Part shown: in pieces, positions 21,788 to 28,569 of the stretch
How positions within the stretch are numbered: position 1 is the stretch's first letter
Layout of the letters: every line of letters starts with the position of its first letter
Source: Patescibacteria group bacterium AH-259-L07
Lineage (GTDB): Bacteria > Patescibacteriota > Patescibacteriia > UBA2591 > UBA6264
NCBI GenBank assembly: GCA_027718005.1
Contig: JALLOP010000006.1
Location: 1-29,396 of the forward strand
Reading direction: 5' to 3'
Length of the DNA stretch: 29,396 nucleotides
Program-made: the position numbers and the translations under genes
The notes under the pieces: model-generated
What the model was told of the DNA's origin: nothing
Databases searched by the model: none
Seen by the model: the letters and a program-made list of their open reading frames with translations, nothing else

Positions 21788-22437
21788 AGTTCACAAAAGT
21801 TATTAAGTAAGCGTAAACCCTGCGCACCCGATTTTTCTGGGTGAAACTGGACTGCAAAAAAATTATCTTTTTGCATAATTGATGGGAAATCAAAACCATA
21901 ACTTGTTTTTCCGACAATGTGAGCTTCCAAAGCGTCAACCCCGTTAGAAGTCCGCTCTTTATTAAGAGCGGCAGAAACCAGAGGTTTCTTACTTCTAACG
22001 GGGTCAACGTAATATGAGTGCACAAAATAAAAGTATGATCCATCTGGGATGCCAGCAATTAATGGCGACTCCTGTGTTAATTCGACTTTATTCCAACCAA
22101 GGTGTGGGGTTTTCAATGTCGGTGGGAATTTGCGACATGCGCCCTGAAAAATCCCAAGGCATTTTGTCTGATCTTCTTCAGAATAGCTGCCAAGCAATTG
22201 CATTCCTAAACAAATACCGAGAAACGGTTTTGTAATTTTAGGGATCACTTTATCAATGCCGGTTTTTCTTAAATTCGGCATCGCGGCACCGGCCCTGCCT
22301 TGGCCCGGGAAAATTACACCGTCAGCAGATAAAATTTTTTTCAGATCAGAGGTAACAACGCACGCCCTCCCCAGTCGTTCCAGAGCGTTTTTCACAGACG
22401 CAATATTGCCTGCTTTGTAATCAATAATAGCAATCAT
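21778..22437 (-). CDS. hisH: Imidazole glycerol phosphate synthase glutaminase subunit
   Basis: Class I glutamine amidotransferase that passes ammonia to HisF. The 219-residue protein starts MIAIIDYKAGNIASVKNAL, has the nucleophile motif GICLGMQLL, the PHLGWNKV segment, and QFHPEKSG with the catalytic His and Glu. Between VHSYYV and ALEAHIVGKTSYGFDFPS there are 23 extra residues (DPVRSKKPLVSAALNKERTSNGV) translated from a palindromic element; removing them restores the normal HisH spacing. The insertion is far from the nucleophile in sequence. It overlaps hisB by 4 bp upstream and hisA-hisF by 10 bp downstream. Confidence 0.95.
   Translation of the reverse strand: MIAIIDYKAGNIASVKNALERLGRACVVTSDLKKILSADGVIFPGQGRAGAAMPNLRKTGIDKVIPKITKPFLGICLGMQLLGSYSEEDQTKCLGIFQGACRKFPPTLKTPHLGWNKVELTQESPLIAGIPDGSYFYFVHSYYVDPVRSKKPLVSAALNKERTSNGVDALEAHIVGKTSYGFDFPSIMQKDNFFAVQFHPEKSGAQGLRLLNNFCELCL
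21934..22008 (-). repeat. Three-way-junction palindromic element inside hisH
   Basis: The closing stem ACCCCGTTAGAAGT/ACTTCTAACGGGGT (14 bp) encloses two hairpins, AGAAACC/GGTTTCT and CCGCTCTT/AAGAGCGG, all perfect. The coding-strand word GTTGAC occurs directly repeated at both edges. Net addition is 69 bp, 23 codons. The ends match the element before the NUDIX gene. Confidence 0.9.
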
Positions 22438-23063
22438 AGTTTTCCTTTGGTAGATGGTAGTAAATTTTTAGCCCGCCTGCGTGGCCGAAGCCACTTCGGC
22501 GAGGCGAAGGCCCGCTTATCGCGGCTTACCGCAAATCTCAAGGCTCTTGCAAATGCCTTAAACATACTTTCCGCAATGTGGTGCTCGTTCCTGCCATATT
22601 TTACGTTGATGTGGATATTTGCTTGGAGATTGTCGGCCACTGCCTTGAAGAAATCCTCAAAAAGCTCGGTCGGCATATCTCCGATTTTTTCCCGCTTAAA
22701 GGAAGCATTCCAAATAAGATAGGACCTTCCGCCTAAATCAATTGCGACTTCAGCCAAAGCTTCATCCATAGGCAGCAAAAATCCATATCGCTCAATGCCA
22801 TATTTATCGCCAAGAGCTTTGCGCAGCGCTTCGCCTAAACAAATTCCAATATCCTCAACTGAGTGGTGCTCATCTACTTTCAAATCACCTTTAGCTTTTA
22901 TAGTGAGATCTATTAACGAATGCTTGGAAAAAAGCTCCAGCATGTGATTCAAAAAACCAATACCAGTATCCACGTGATATTTGCCCGTACCGTCAAGATT
23001 GACGGTAACGGTAATATCAGTTTCCGTTGTTTTGCGCCTGATTGTTGATAATCTTGTCTTCAT
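22434..23063 (-). CDS. hisB: Imidazoleglycerol-phosphate dehydratase
   Basis: Step 6, the Mn-dependent dehydration to imidazole-acetol phosphate. The 209-residue monofunctional enzyme has TGIGFLNHMLELFSKHS, KVDEHHSVEDIGICLGEAL, the second His motif RNEHHIAESMFKAFARALR, and the C-terminal PSTKGKL. Just before that ending, about 17 residues (AFASPKWLRPRRRAKNL) come from the 43-bp GC-rich element, in frame. The C-terminal Ser/Lys motif itself is kept. It overlaps both neighbours by 4 bp. The phosphatase fused to this enzyme in enterobacteria is instead fused to HisC here. Confidence 0.95.
   Translation of the reverse strand: MKTRLSTIRRKTTETDITVTVNLDGTGKYHVDTGIGFLNHMLELFSKHSLIDLTIKAKGDLKVDEHHSVEDIGICLGEALRKALGDKYGIERYGFLLPMDEALAEVAIDLGGRSYLIWNASFKREKIGDMPTELFEDFFKAVADNLQANIHINVKYGRNEHHIAESMFKAFARALRFAVSRDKRAFASPKWLRPRRRAKNLLPSTKGKL
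22473..22515 (+). repeat. 43-bp GC-rich palindromic element, copy 2 (inside hisB)
   Basis: Exact inverted copy of 19659-19701. It is translated as part of the HisB C-terminus. Confidence 0.9.
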
Positions 23064-24622
23064 GTGTTGGTTAAAAATGATTTAATCGCCTCGTGGAAAT
23101 TGCCGTTTGTTTTCATCGGGATAAACGTAATACCGATATTTTCCGCAAATTGACGATCACTATCTCTATCTCCGCAAACGAAAGATAATTTTTTATATCT
23201 GTTTACGTTCCGCAAAAATTTATCCACCAGTCCTGTTTTTGGTTTCCGGCAATTACATCCATCATTTGGTACGTGAGGACAAATGAATATTTGGTCAAAA
23301 GTTATTCCTTGACTTCGAAAAATTCTCAGCATTTTTTCTTGCGGAGCTTCAAAACTCTTTTGGGGGAATGAGGAAGTTCCTAAACCGTCTTGATTGGAAA
23401 TCATAATCAGTGCGTAACCTCTTTTTTTCAATTCTTGTAATCCGGCAATTACACCATTAAGGATTTTCAGCTTCTTTAAGCTATCAATTTGATAGGTGTC
23501 TTGGGGTTCATAGATGAGAGTACCATCGCGATCAAGAAATGCGTATTTTTGCTTTGTGTTTCTTAGTATTGCCTTTTTATATATTCTAATAAACTTTTCC
23601 ATTTGCGCCACTGTTCCGATGCTCACTCGCAAGGTGTTTTCAATATTCTGCTTATTTTGCGATCGCACCAGTGCGCCGCCTAAGCCAAGCAATTTCATCA
23701 CATTTTTAGGATTATCTGGCCGAAATAAAATAAAGTTTGCGCTGGATTGAAAATAAGGGATGCTAAAATCATCAAAAAATTTTTCTACCAATGGTTTGGC
23801 TTTTTTTATAACTTCATTAACGTAGCACTCCATACTTTTTCTATCTTCAAGTGCCGCGCATGCTGAATAGTAGGCAGCCATATTTACGTCATAAGGTCCA
23901 CGAACTTTTAGCATTTCAGCAATGTATTCCGTTCTGGCAATAACGTATCCAATCCTCAGAGATGCGAGGCCAAATGCCTTTGAAAACGTTCTCGTAATGA
24001 TGATGTTTGGATATTTTTTGATGAGAGGTACAGCGGTAATTTTTGAAAATTCAAAATACGCCTCGTCAACATATACGATTGCGCTCTTTGCTTTCTGTAC
24101 TATTTTTTCAATATTGGCGGTCGAAACAGCCGTACCTGTTGGACTGTTTGGATTGCACACGACAATCAGCTTAGTTTGCTCGTCAAGACTACGCAACACT
24201 TCCTCAAAGGGAAATGCGAGATCATCTTTTTTGTAAAGCGGACAAATAATTTCATTGCCGATAACGTGGGCGCACTGATAAAACATGGCGAAACTGGGGC
24301 TGGGAATAATGACTGTATCTCCCTTTTCAGCGAAAGTTCTAAAAATAATATCAATACCTTGGTCAGAACCGTTGGTAATCATTACTTGGTTGACCATCAC
24401 ACCAGCATAGTCCGCAATTCTTTTCTCTAAATCAAAATACTCGGGGTACACCTGTAGTTTTTGACTTCTTACAAATTTTTCCAGAGCGCGGACGATTTTG
24501 CTTTGCATTGGTTTCGTTTTCTCATTGAAATCCAAAAGCATACCGCCATACGCCGACCTGCCGTCAAGTGGCGGTTTATATGGTTGCATTCTTTGGATTC
24601 TTTTTAATGCTAAATTTCTCAT
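23060..24622 (-). CDS. Histidinol-phosphate aminotransferase fused to histidinol-phosphatase
   Basis: A 520-residue fusion of steps 7 and 8. Residues 1-350 are HisC, a fold-type I PLP aminotransferase: NGSDQGID, CNPNSPTG, YVDEAY with D186, TRTFSKAFGLASLRIGY with the PLP lysine K215, and LRVSIGT. Residues 358-520 are a HAD phosphatase of the HisB-N type: FLDRDGTL (D364, D366), MISNQDGLGT, the zinc-binding ICPHVPNDGCNCRKPKTGL (C448, H450, C456, C458) and CGDRDSDRQFA. A helix of about ten residues links them. The HAD half is close in motif to the N-terminal half of E. coli HisB. The start lies 11 bp after hisD and the stop overlaps hisB. Confidence 0.93.
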   Translation of the reverse strand: MRNLALKRIQRMQPYKPPLDGRSAYGGMLLDFNEKTKPMQSKIVRALEKFVRSQKLQVYPEYFDLEKRIADYAGVMVNQVMITNGSDQGIDIIFRTFAEKGDTVIIPSPSFAMFYQCAHVIGNEIICPLYKKDDLAFPFEEVLRSLDEQTKLIVVCNPNSPTGTAVSTANIEKIVQKAKSAIVYVDEAYFEFSKITAVPLIKKYPNIIITRTFSKAFGLASLRIGYVIARTEYIAEMLKVRGPYDVNMAAYYSACAALEDRKSMECYVNEVIKKAKPLVEKFFDDFSIPYFQSSANFILFRPDNPKNVMKLLGLGGALVRSQNKQNIENTLRVSIGTVAQMEKFIRIYKKAILRNTKQKYAFLDRDGTLIYEPQDTYQIDSLKKLKILNGVIAGLQELKKRGYALIMISNQDGLGTSSFPQKSFEAPQEKMLRIFRSQGITFDQIFICPHVPNDGCNCRKPKTGLVDKFLRNVNRYKKLSFVCGDRDSDRQFAENIGITFIPMKTNGNFHEAIKSFLTNT

Positions 24623-24633
24623 AAGAATAGTTG

Positions 24634-25917
24634 TTATTTGTAGCGTAACTGCATTGCCTTTTTGTGCCCCTCAAGCGATTCTTGGGAAGCCAAAGTTGAT
24701 ACAATAGGGCCTAGATTTTTCGCGCCCTGTTTCGTAATTTTCTGAAAGGTTACTTGTTTTTGAAAACTACTCACAGAAACGCCGCCGGATACTCGGGCAT
24801 AGCCATACGTCGGCAATGAGTGATTGGTGCCGCTTGCGTAATCACCAGCTGATTCACAAGAATACGGTCCTAAAAATACAGAACCAGCGTTTATAACTTC
24901 TGGAACATACTTGGTCGCATTTTTAACGTTCAGTATAAGGTGTTCAGGCGCATACATATTAGAGAAAGCAATTGCCTCATCAATAGAATCAACAACGACC
25001 ACAAAACTATTATCGAGAGATTTTCGCGCAATCTCTTTTCGCGGTAGAGTTTGCAACTGCTGTTTCACTTCATCTAAAACTTCGTCCGTTTTCTTATCGC
25101 AAGAAACAAAAATTGCCTGCGAATACTTACCGTGTTCTGCCTGTGATAAAAGATCGCTTGCCACAAAATCAGCTCGCGCTTTCTCATCGGCAATAACCAA
25201 CACCTCTGTTGGACCTGCGGGTATATCAATAGCCGCCCCTTCGGGGTTAATAGAAACAAGCATTTTTGCCGCAGTCACATATTGATTGCCGGGGCCAAAA
25301 ATCTTGTAAACTTTGGGTACGGTTTCTGTCCCAAACGCAAGCGCCGCGATAGCCTGTGCGCCGCCAATTTTGAAGATTTGCGTAATTCCACATAGCTTGG
25401 CGGCAAATAAAATAACATCGGCCACATTTCTGTCTTTCGATGGCGGTGTAACAAGCACAATTTTCCTAGAACCAGCAAGTTTTGCCGGAATTGCGAGCAT
25501 GAGAACCGTTGAAGGCAATGGCGCTGTCCCGCCCGGGATGTATAATCCAACTTTTTCAATCGGTCTTGCCTCTCTAAAACAGGTAATTCCGGCCATTGTT
25601 TTTACTTCTTTTCGTTTAACCATCTGTGCCTTGTGAAATTTTTCTATATTACGCGCCGCTTTTCCAAAAGCGCTTTGAATATTTTTTGGTACACACTCAC
25701 CGGCACGTTCAATTTCTTTTTGAGTTACCGCAAAAGAAGAAAGACTCGCATTATCAAATTTTTCCGTAAACTCTCGGATAGCCTCATCGCCTCTCGTTTT
25801 GACCTCACGCAGGACATTTTCAACGATTGGCAAAACATCATCAAAACGAATAGCCTTCCTCTTACAAAGGTTTTGTAATGAGGCGTTATTAAGTTGTTTA
25901 AAGTAATATTTTTTCAT
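24634..25917 (-). CDS. hisD: Histidinol dehydrogenase
   Basis: Steps 9 and 10, the two NAD-dependent oxidations of histidinol to histidine. It has 427 residues, the normal length. Visible are VGLYIPGGTAPLPSTVLMLAIPAKLAG, the GGAQAIAALAFGTETVP and GPGNQYV blocks, AIDIPAGPTEVLVIAD, ASDLLSQAEHG, YAPEHL (Glu-His pair that acts as base) and AGDYASGTNHSLPT supplying zinc ligands. It overlaps hisG by 4 bp. No insertion element is visible in this gene. Confidence 0.96.
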   Translation of the reverse strand: MKKYYFKQLNNASLQNLCKRKAIRFDDVLPIVENVLREVKTRGDEAIREFTEKFDNASLSSFAVTQKEIERAGECVPKNIQSAFGKAARNIEKFHKAQMVKRKEVKTMAGITCFREARPIEKVGLYIPGGTAPLPSTVLMLAIPAKLAGSRKIVLVTPPSKDRNVADVILFAAKLCGITQIFKIGGAQAIAALAFGTETVPKVYKIFGPGNQYVTAAKMLVSINPEGAAIDIPAGPTEVLVIADEKARADFVASDLLSQAEHGKYSQAIFVSCDKKTDEVLDEVKQQLQTLPRKEIARKSLDNSFVVVVDSIDEAIAFSNMYAPEHLILNVKNATKYVPEVINAGSVFLGPYSCESAGDYASGTNHSLPTYGYARVSGGVSVSSFQKQVTFQKITKQGAKNLGPIVSTLASQESLEGHKKAMQLRYK

Positions 25918-26540
25918 AGAGGTGGCGTTAGAAACTTAATCTTGGAGCCACTTTTTTGTATGCTTTCAAATGATGACTCTATAAATACGGCCGTAGAATT
26001 AAATAATGTTTCTATCGGCTTCAAACCATTTTCTTTCAGCGTATTTCCGGTTTGCGTAAGATCGCAAATTGCATCGGCAAGCCCCAAAGCAGGCGCAACT
26101 TCAACAGAACCTTTTATTTCAATGATAACCGCATTGATTTTTTGTTTTTGCAAAAATTTACGCAGGCTATTTGGATAAGATGTCGCTATGCGTTCTCCTT
26201 CAAGAGCTTGCGTTGTTTGGATAGGAGAAACGACAGGTACGGCAATAACCAAGTTACACTTCCCAAAGTCAAATTTTTTAACTTCTTTTACCTTGAAATT
26301 ATTCTCATACAGCACATTCTCTCCAACAATAGCAAAGTCAGCCGCTCCGCTCTGGACGTACTCTGGCATATCACTGTGTCGCACATACAAAATTTCGACA
26401 CCAGCGTTTTTACAGGGAACAACAAGTGTTCTTCCGTTTTCTTTAGGAAATTGCAGACCCAAAGATTCAAGGTATTCAAGGCTCGGTATCTTAAGCCGCC
26501 CTTGTTTTTGGACTGCGATTCTAATGTTATTGCGTTTCAT
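25914..26540 (-). CDS. hisG: ATP phosphoribosyltransferase, short form
   Basis: Step 1, joining ATP and PRPP; the committed and normally feedback-inhibited step. The 208-residue protein is the short form: it has RIAVQKQGRL, DFAIVGENVLYE, RIATSYPNSLRKFL and the phosphate loop region GSVEVAPALGLADAICDLTQTGNTLKENGL, then ends without the C-terminal regulatory domain of the long form. Short HisG enzymes usually need HisZ, a HisRS-like partner, to be active; no separate hisZ is in the operon. It overlaps the end of hisS by 14 bp. Confidence 0.95.
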   Translation of the reverse strand: MKRNNIRIAVQKQGRLKIPSLEYLESLGLQFPKENGRTLVVPCKNAGVEILYVRHSDMPEYVQSGAADFAIVGENVLYENNFKVKEVKKFDFGKCNLVIAVPVVSPIQTTQALEGERIATSYPNSLRKFLQKQKINAVIIEIKGSVEVAPALGLADAICDLTQTGNTLKENGLKPIETLFNSTAVFIESSFESIQKSGSKIKFLTPPL

Positions 26541-27816
26541 AGTAGTTGGATAAATAAGAAACTAATTGATTTAAAGATATGGTTTTTTGTTTGCCGCTTT
26601 GCATGCGTTTGATTGTAATTTCGCCTTTTTCCCGTTCTTCCGGTCCTCTAATGAGGACAAAGGGGATTTGTTTTTTATCTGCAAACTTGAATTGTTTTGA
26701 TAGTTTTTTCGACTCAAAGTAAATCTCCGCTGCTATACCAGCCTCAATGAGTTTGCTATACGTTTGCAGGGCATCCTTGATTGAATTTTCATCAAAAATA
26801 GTCACGAGAGCTTGCGAAGGTGCATTGTTACTGCGAAAAAGTTTAAGTTTTTCGAGCAACAACATGATTCTTTCAAAACCGAACGCAACGCCGACTCCAG
26901 AAAAATCTTTGTCGGAAAAGAGACCGCAGAGATTATCGTAACGTCCACCTGCACAGATTGAGCCGAAGTCAGCATCTTCGCTAACCACTTCGAAAGTAAG
27001 GCCGGTATAGTAATCAAGCCCCCTTGCAAGCGTCGGATCAATCTGGAGATTCTTTTCTGGAATTTCAAGATCGGCACAATAAGATAAAAATTCTTCTAGT
27101 TCGGAGATGTCGTAACGCTCAAGTTTTTTGAGCGTGTTTTTGTTCGTATCATCTGGCGTAAGCGTTTCGATTATCTTCTGAGCATTGTTTATCCCCATCT
27201 TTTGTAATTCGGAGACAACTGCTTCCTCGCCAATTTTGGTAATTTTGTCGATAATGCGGATGATGGATGTTATCTCGCTTTGATTGACACCATAAAATCG
27301 CAATATCGCATTCATCAGCCGTCTTGAATTTACTTTGATCATAATATTGGGAATCTCCAGCTTCTCAAATACTATGGCAATCATTTTGACAATTTCCGCT
27401 TCACAGATCAGACTTTTTGATCCAATGATGTCAATATCGCATTGATAAAATTCTCGTAAGCGACCTCTTTGCGGTTTTTCTGCTCTCCAAACACGCTGAA
27501 TTTGATAGCGCTTGAAAGGAAAAGGCAAGTCTTGATAATTCGCCGCGACAAAACGGGCGAATGGCACGGTCAAATCATACGGTAAAGCAATGAGTCTCCC
27601 GCCGCGATCTTTAAATGAATAAGTGAGTCGATCTCCTTCTTCGCCGTATTTGCCTAAAATGGTTTCAGCCGGGCAGATAATGGGCGTCTCAATCGGGGAA
27701 TACCCGAACTTTTCGAAAGTCTTACGGATAATTTCTATTACAACATTGCGCCGCATCATCTCCTGCGGAAGAAAATCGCGAGTCCCTTTAAGAATTGTTG
27801 CTTGAATCTTTTTCAT
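26527..27816 (-). CDS. hisS: Histidyl-tRNA synthetase
   Basis: A class II synthetase charging tRNA-His. I start at the ATG at 27816 (MKKIQATILKGTRDFLP); a longer frame to 27879 would run through a terminator hairpin and is rejected. Motif 2 is RYQIQRVWRAEKPQRGRLREFYQCDID, the HisRS motif is LARGLDYYTGLTFEV, and motif 3 lies in GVGVAFGFERI. The C-terminal 90 residues form an anticodon-binding domain, so this is a true HisRS of about 429 residues rather than a HisZ, which lacks that domain. Placement right before a short-form hisG raises the chance that it also serves as the HisZ partner. Confidence 0.93.
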   Translation of the reverse strand: MKKIQATILKGTRDFLPQEMMRRNVVIEIIRKTFEKFGYSPIETPIICPAETILGKYGEEGDRLTYSFKDRGGRLIALPYDLTVPFARFVAANYQDLPFPFKRYQIQRVWRAEKPQRGRLREFYQCDIDIIGSKSLICEAEIVKMIAIVFEKLEIPNIMIKVNSRRLMNAILRFYGVNQSEITSIIRIIDKITKIGEEAVVSELQKMGINNAQKIIETLTPDDTNKNTLKKLERYDISELEEFLSYCADLEIPEKNLQIDPTLARGLDYYTGLTFEVVSEDADFGSICAGGRYDNLCGLFSDKDFSGVGVAFGFERIMLLLEKLKLFRSNNAPSQALVTIFDENSIKDALQTYSKLIEAGIAAEIYFESKKLSKQFKFADKKQIPFVLIRGPEEREKGEITIKRMQSGKQKTISLNQLVSYLSNYYETQ

Positions 27817-27840
27817 ACCAGTGATTATTAGATTGATAAA

Positions 27841-27866
27841 ATAAAAAATCCGTTCTTTTGAACGGG
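27841..27866 (-). terminator. Intrinsic terminator or attenuator ahead of hisS
   Basis: Minus strand CCGTTC pairs with GAACGG (27850-27865), followed by ATTTTTTATTTT. It stands between the regulator gene and hisS, so readthrough sets expression of the biosynthetic genes unless there is a further promoter. Confidence 0.8.
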
Positions 27867-27929
27867 TGGCTAAACTCAAGTGCTTGATTGTGTTATTTCA
27901 TGCGGTCAAGCACAAGCTCATAGCCACCC
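27864..27929 (-). promoter_or_regulatory. Long hairpin overlapping the regulator's 3' end and the terminator
   Basis: GGGTGGCTA (27921-27929, minus strand) pairs with TAGCCACCC (27864-27872), and inside it GTGCTTGA (27906-27913) with TCAAGCAC (27880-27887). The stop codon of the regulator lies in the loop. Its 3' arm shares two bases with the terminator stem, so the two structures touch or compete. Confidence 0.65.
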
Positions 27930-28177
27930 ATCCCATGATGAAGCCAATGTGCCACACGGGTGACAGTGGTAGTGCTTGAGCCAGTCTTTTCGCTAATTTC
28001 TCGATACGGAATGTTATTTTTTACCATTTTGGCAATCTGAAAACGCTCTATCATTGCCTCAATTTCAGATAGAGTACATAAATCTCTCAAGAATGCTTTG
28101 CATTCTTTGGCCGATTTGAGCGATAAAATCGCTTCAAAAAGTTCGTTTGCTTGTTTTGTCGTTATCTGTTTTTTCAT
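27893..28177 (-). CDS. TrpR-like transcriptional regulator (YerC/YecD family)
   Basis: A 94-residue helix-turn-helix protein of the TrpR superfamily. The sequence CTLSEIEAMIERFQIAKMVKNNIPYREISEKTGSSTTTVTRVAHWL spans the TrpR-type DNA-binding region, and GGYELVLDRM is the characteristic C-terminus of the YerC family. Members beside histidine genes in Firmicutes have been proposed as histidine-responsive repressors. Here it is the first gene of the histidine operon, preceded by a strong promoter with an 18-bp palindrome over the start site, so autoregulation and control of the operon are likely. Ligand is inferred, not shown. The HWLHH stretch places three His codons just before the hairpin described above. 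Confidence 0.88.
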   Translation of the reverse strand: MKKQITTKQANELFEAILSLKSAKECKAFLRDLCTLSEIEAMIERFQIAKMVKNNIPYREISEKTGSSTTTVTRVAHWLHHGMGGYELVLDRMK

Positions 28178-28187
28178 AGCATTGTTT

Positions 28188-28205
28188 TACTGTATTAACA
28201 CAGTA
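28188..28205 (-). promoter_or_regulatory. Predicted operator of the histidine operon
   Basis: TACTGTGTTAATACAGTA (minus strand), palindromic except one pair near the centre. It covers about +1 to +17 of the predicted transcript. The TTAA centre and ACnnn...nnnGT layout recall TrpR-type operators. Confidence 0.7.
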
Positions 28206-28210
28206 GCACA

Positions 28211-28240
28211 AGTATACCAAATCTGTCAATAGATTGTCAA
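28211..28240 (-). promoter_or_regulatory. Promoter of the histidine operon
   Basis: Minus strand TTGACA (28235-28240), 18-nt spacer ending in TGG, TATACT (28211-28216), an extended -10. A second TTGACA (28224-28229) is too close to the -10 to serve as its -35. Confidence 0.8.
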
Positions 28241-28569
28241 GAGGTAATATAACTAAAATGGAACAGTGGTAAGCGATTTTTTGGCTAATTTAAGAGGAAA
28301 ATTAGCACTTTGCTGTAGGGAAATTAGCTGTGGAAAAGTTTTCCATAAATGCACCTGTTTTTTCTTTAATGGCATTACGGCAACCCGTAAGTAGGAAATC
28401 GGCGATTGAAACCGCTTAGGGCGTGAAAATCGAAAGGCAAATTCTTTAATCATATCAGGCACTTTCTCTTTTTGCCGGAAAAAATAGCCCCGCCGTGCTG
28501 ATGACAATTTCAAGTTTTTCTTTGCTTTGCCACACGAAGCTTTAGCGTAGTATGGGGCGGCAAATTCTT
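28241..28569. other. Gene-free region with repeat fragments
   Basis: About 330 bp upstream of the histidine promoter. An 86-codon frame here has no family features and is not called. The region holds the near-palindrome ATGGAAAACTTTTCCACA (28331-28348), which contains the DnaA-box-like TTTTCCACA. It also holds the GC-rich word AGCCCCGCCGTGCTGATGAC (28487-28506) and an imperfect hairpin CCACACGAAGC...GTAGTATGG (28529-28554). It probably contains degraded repeats and the end of the methyltransferase transcript. Confidence 0.55.

Noticed and set aside
27817..27879. N-terminal extension of hisS
   Set aside because: The extra codons are read through a terminator hairpin and are not family-like; the ATG at 27816 begins the normal HisRS N-terminus.
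28253..28513. An 86-codon frame on the minus strand upstream of the histidine promoter
   Set aside because: No recognisable motif, odd composition, overlaps repeat fragments, and its 3' end reaches toward the promoter region; better seen as noncoding.
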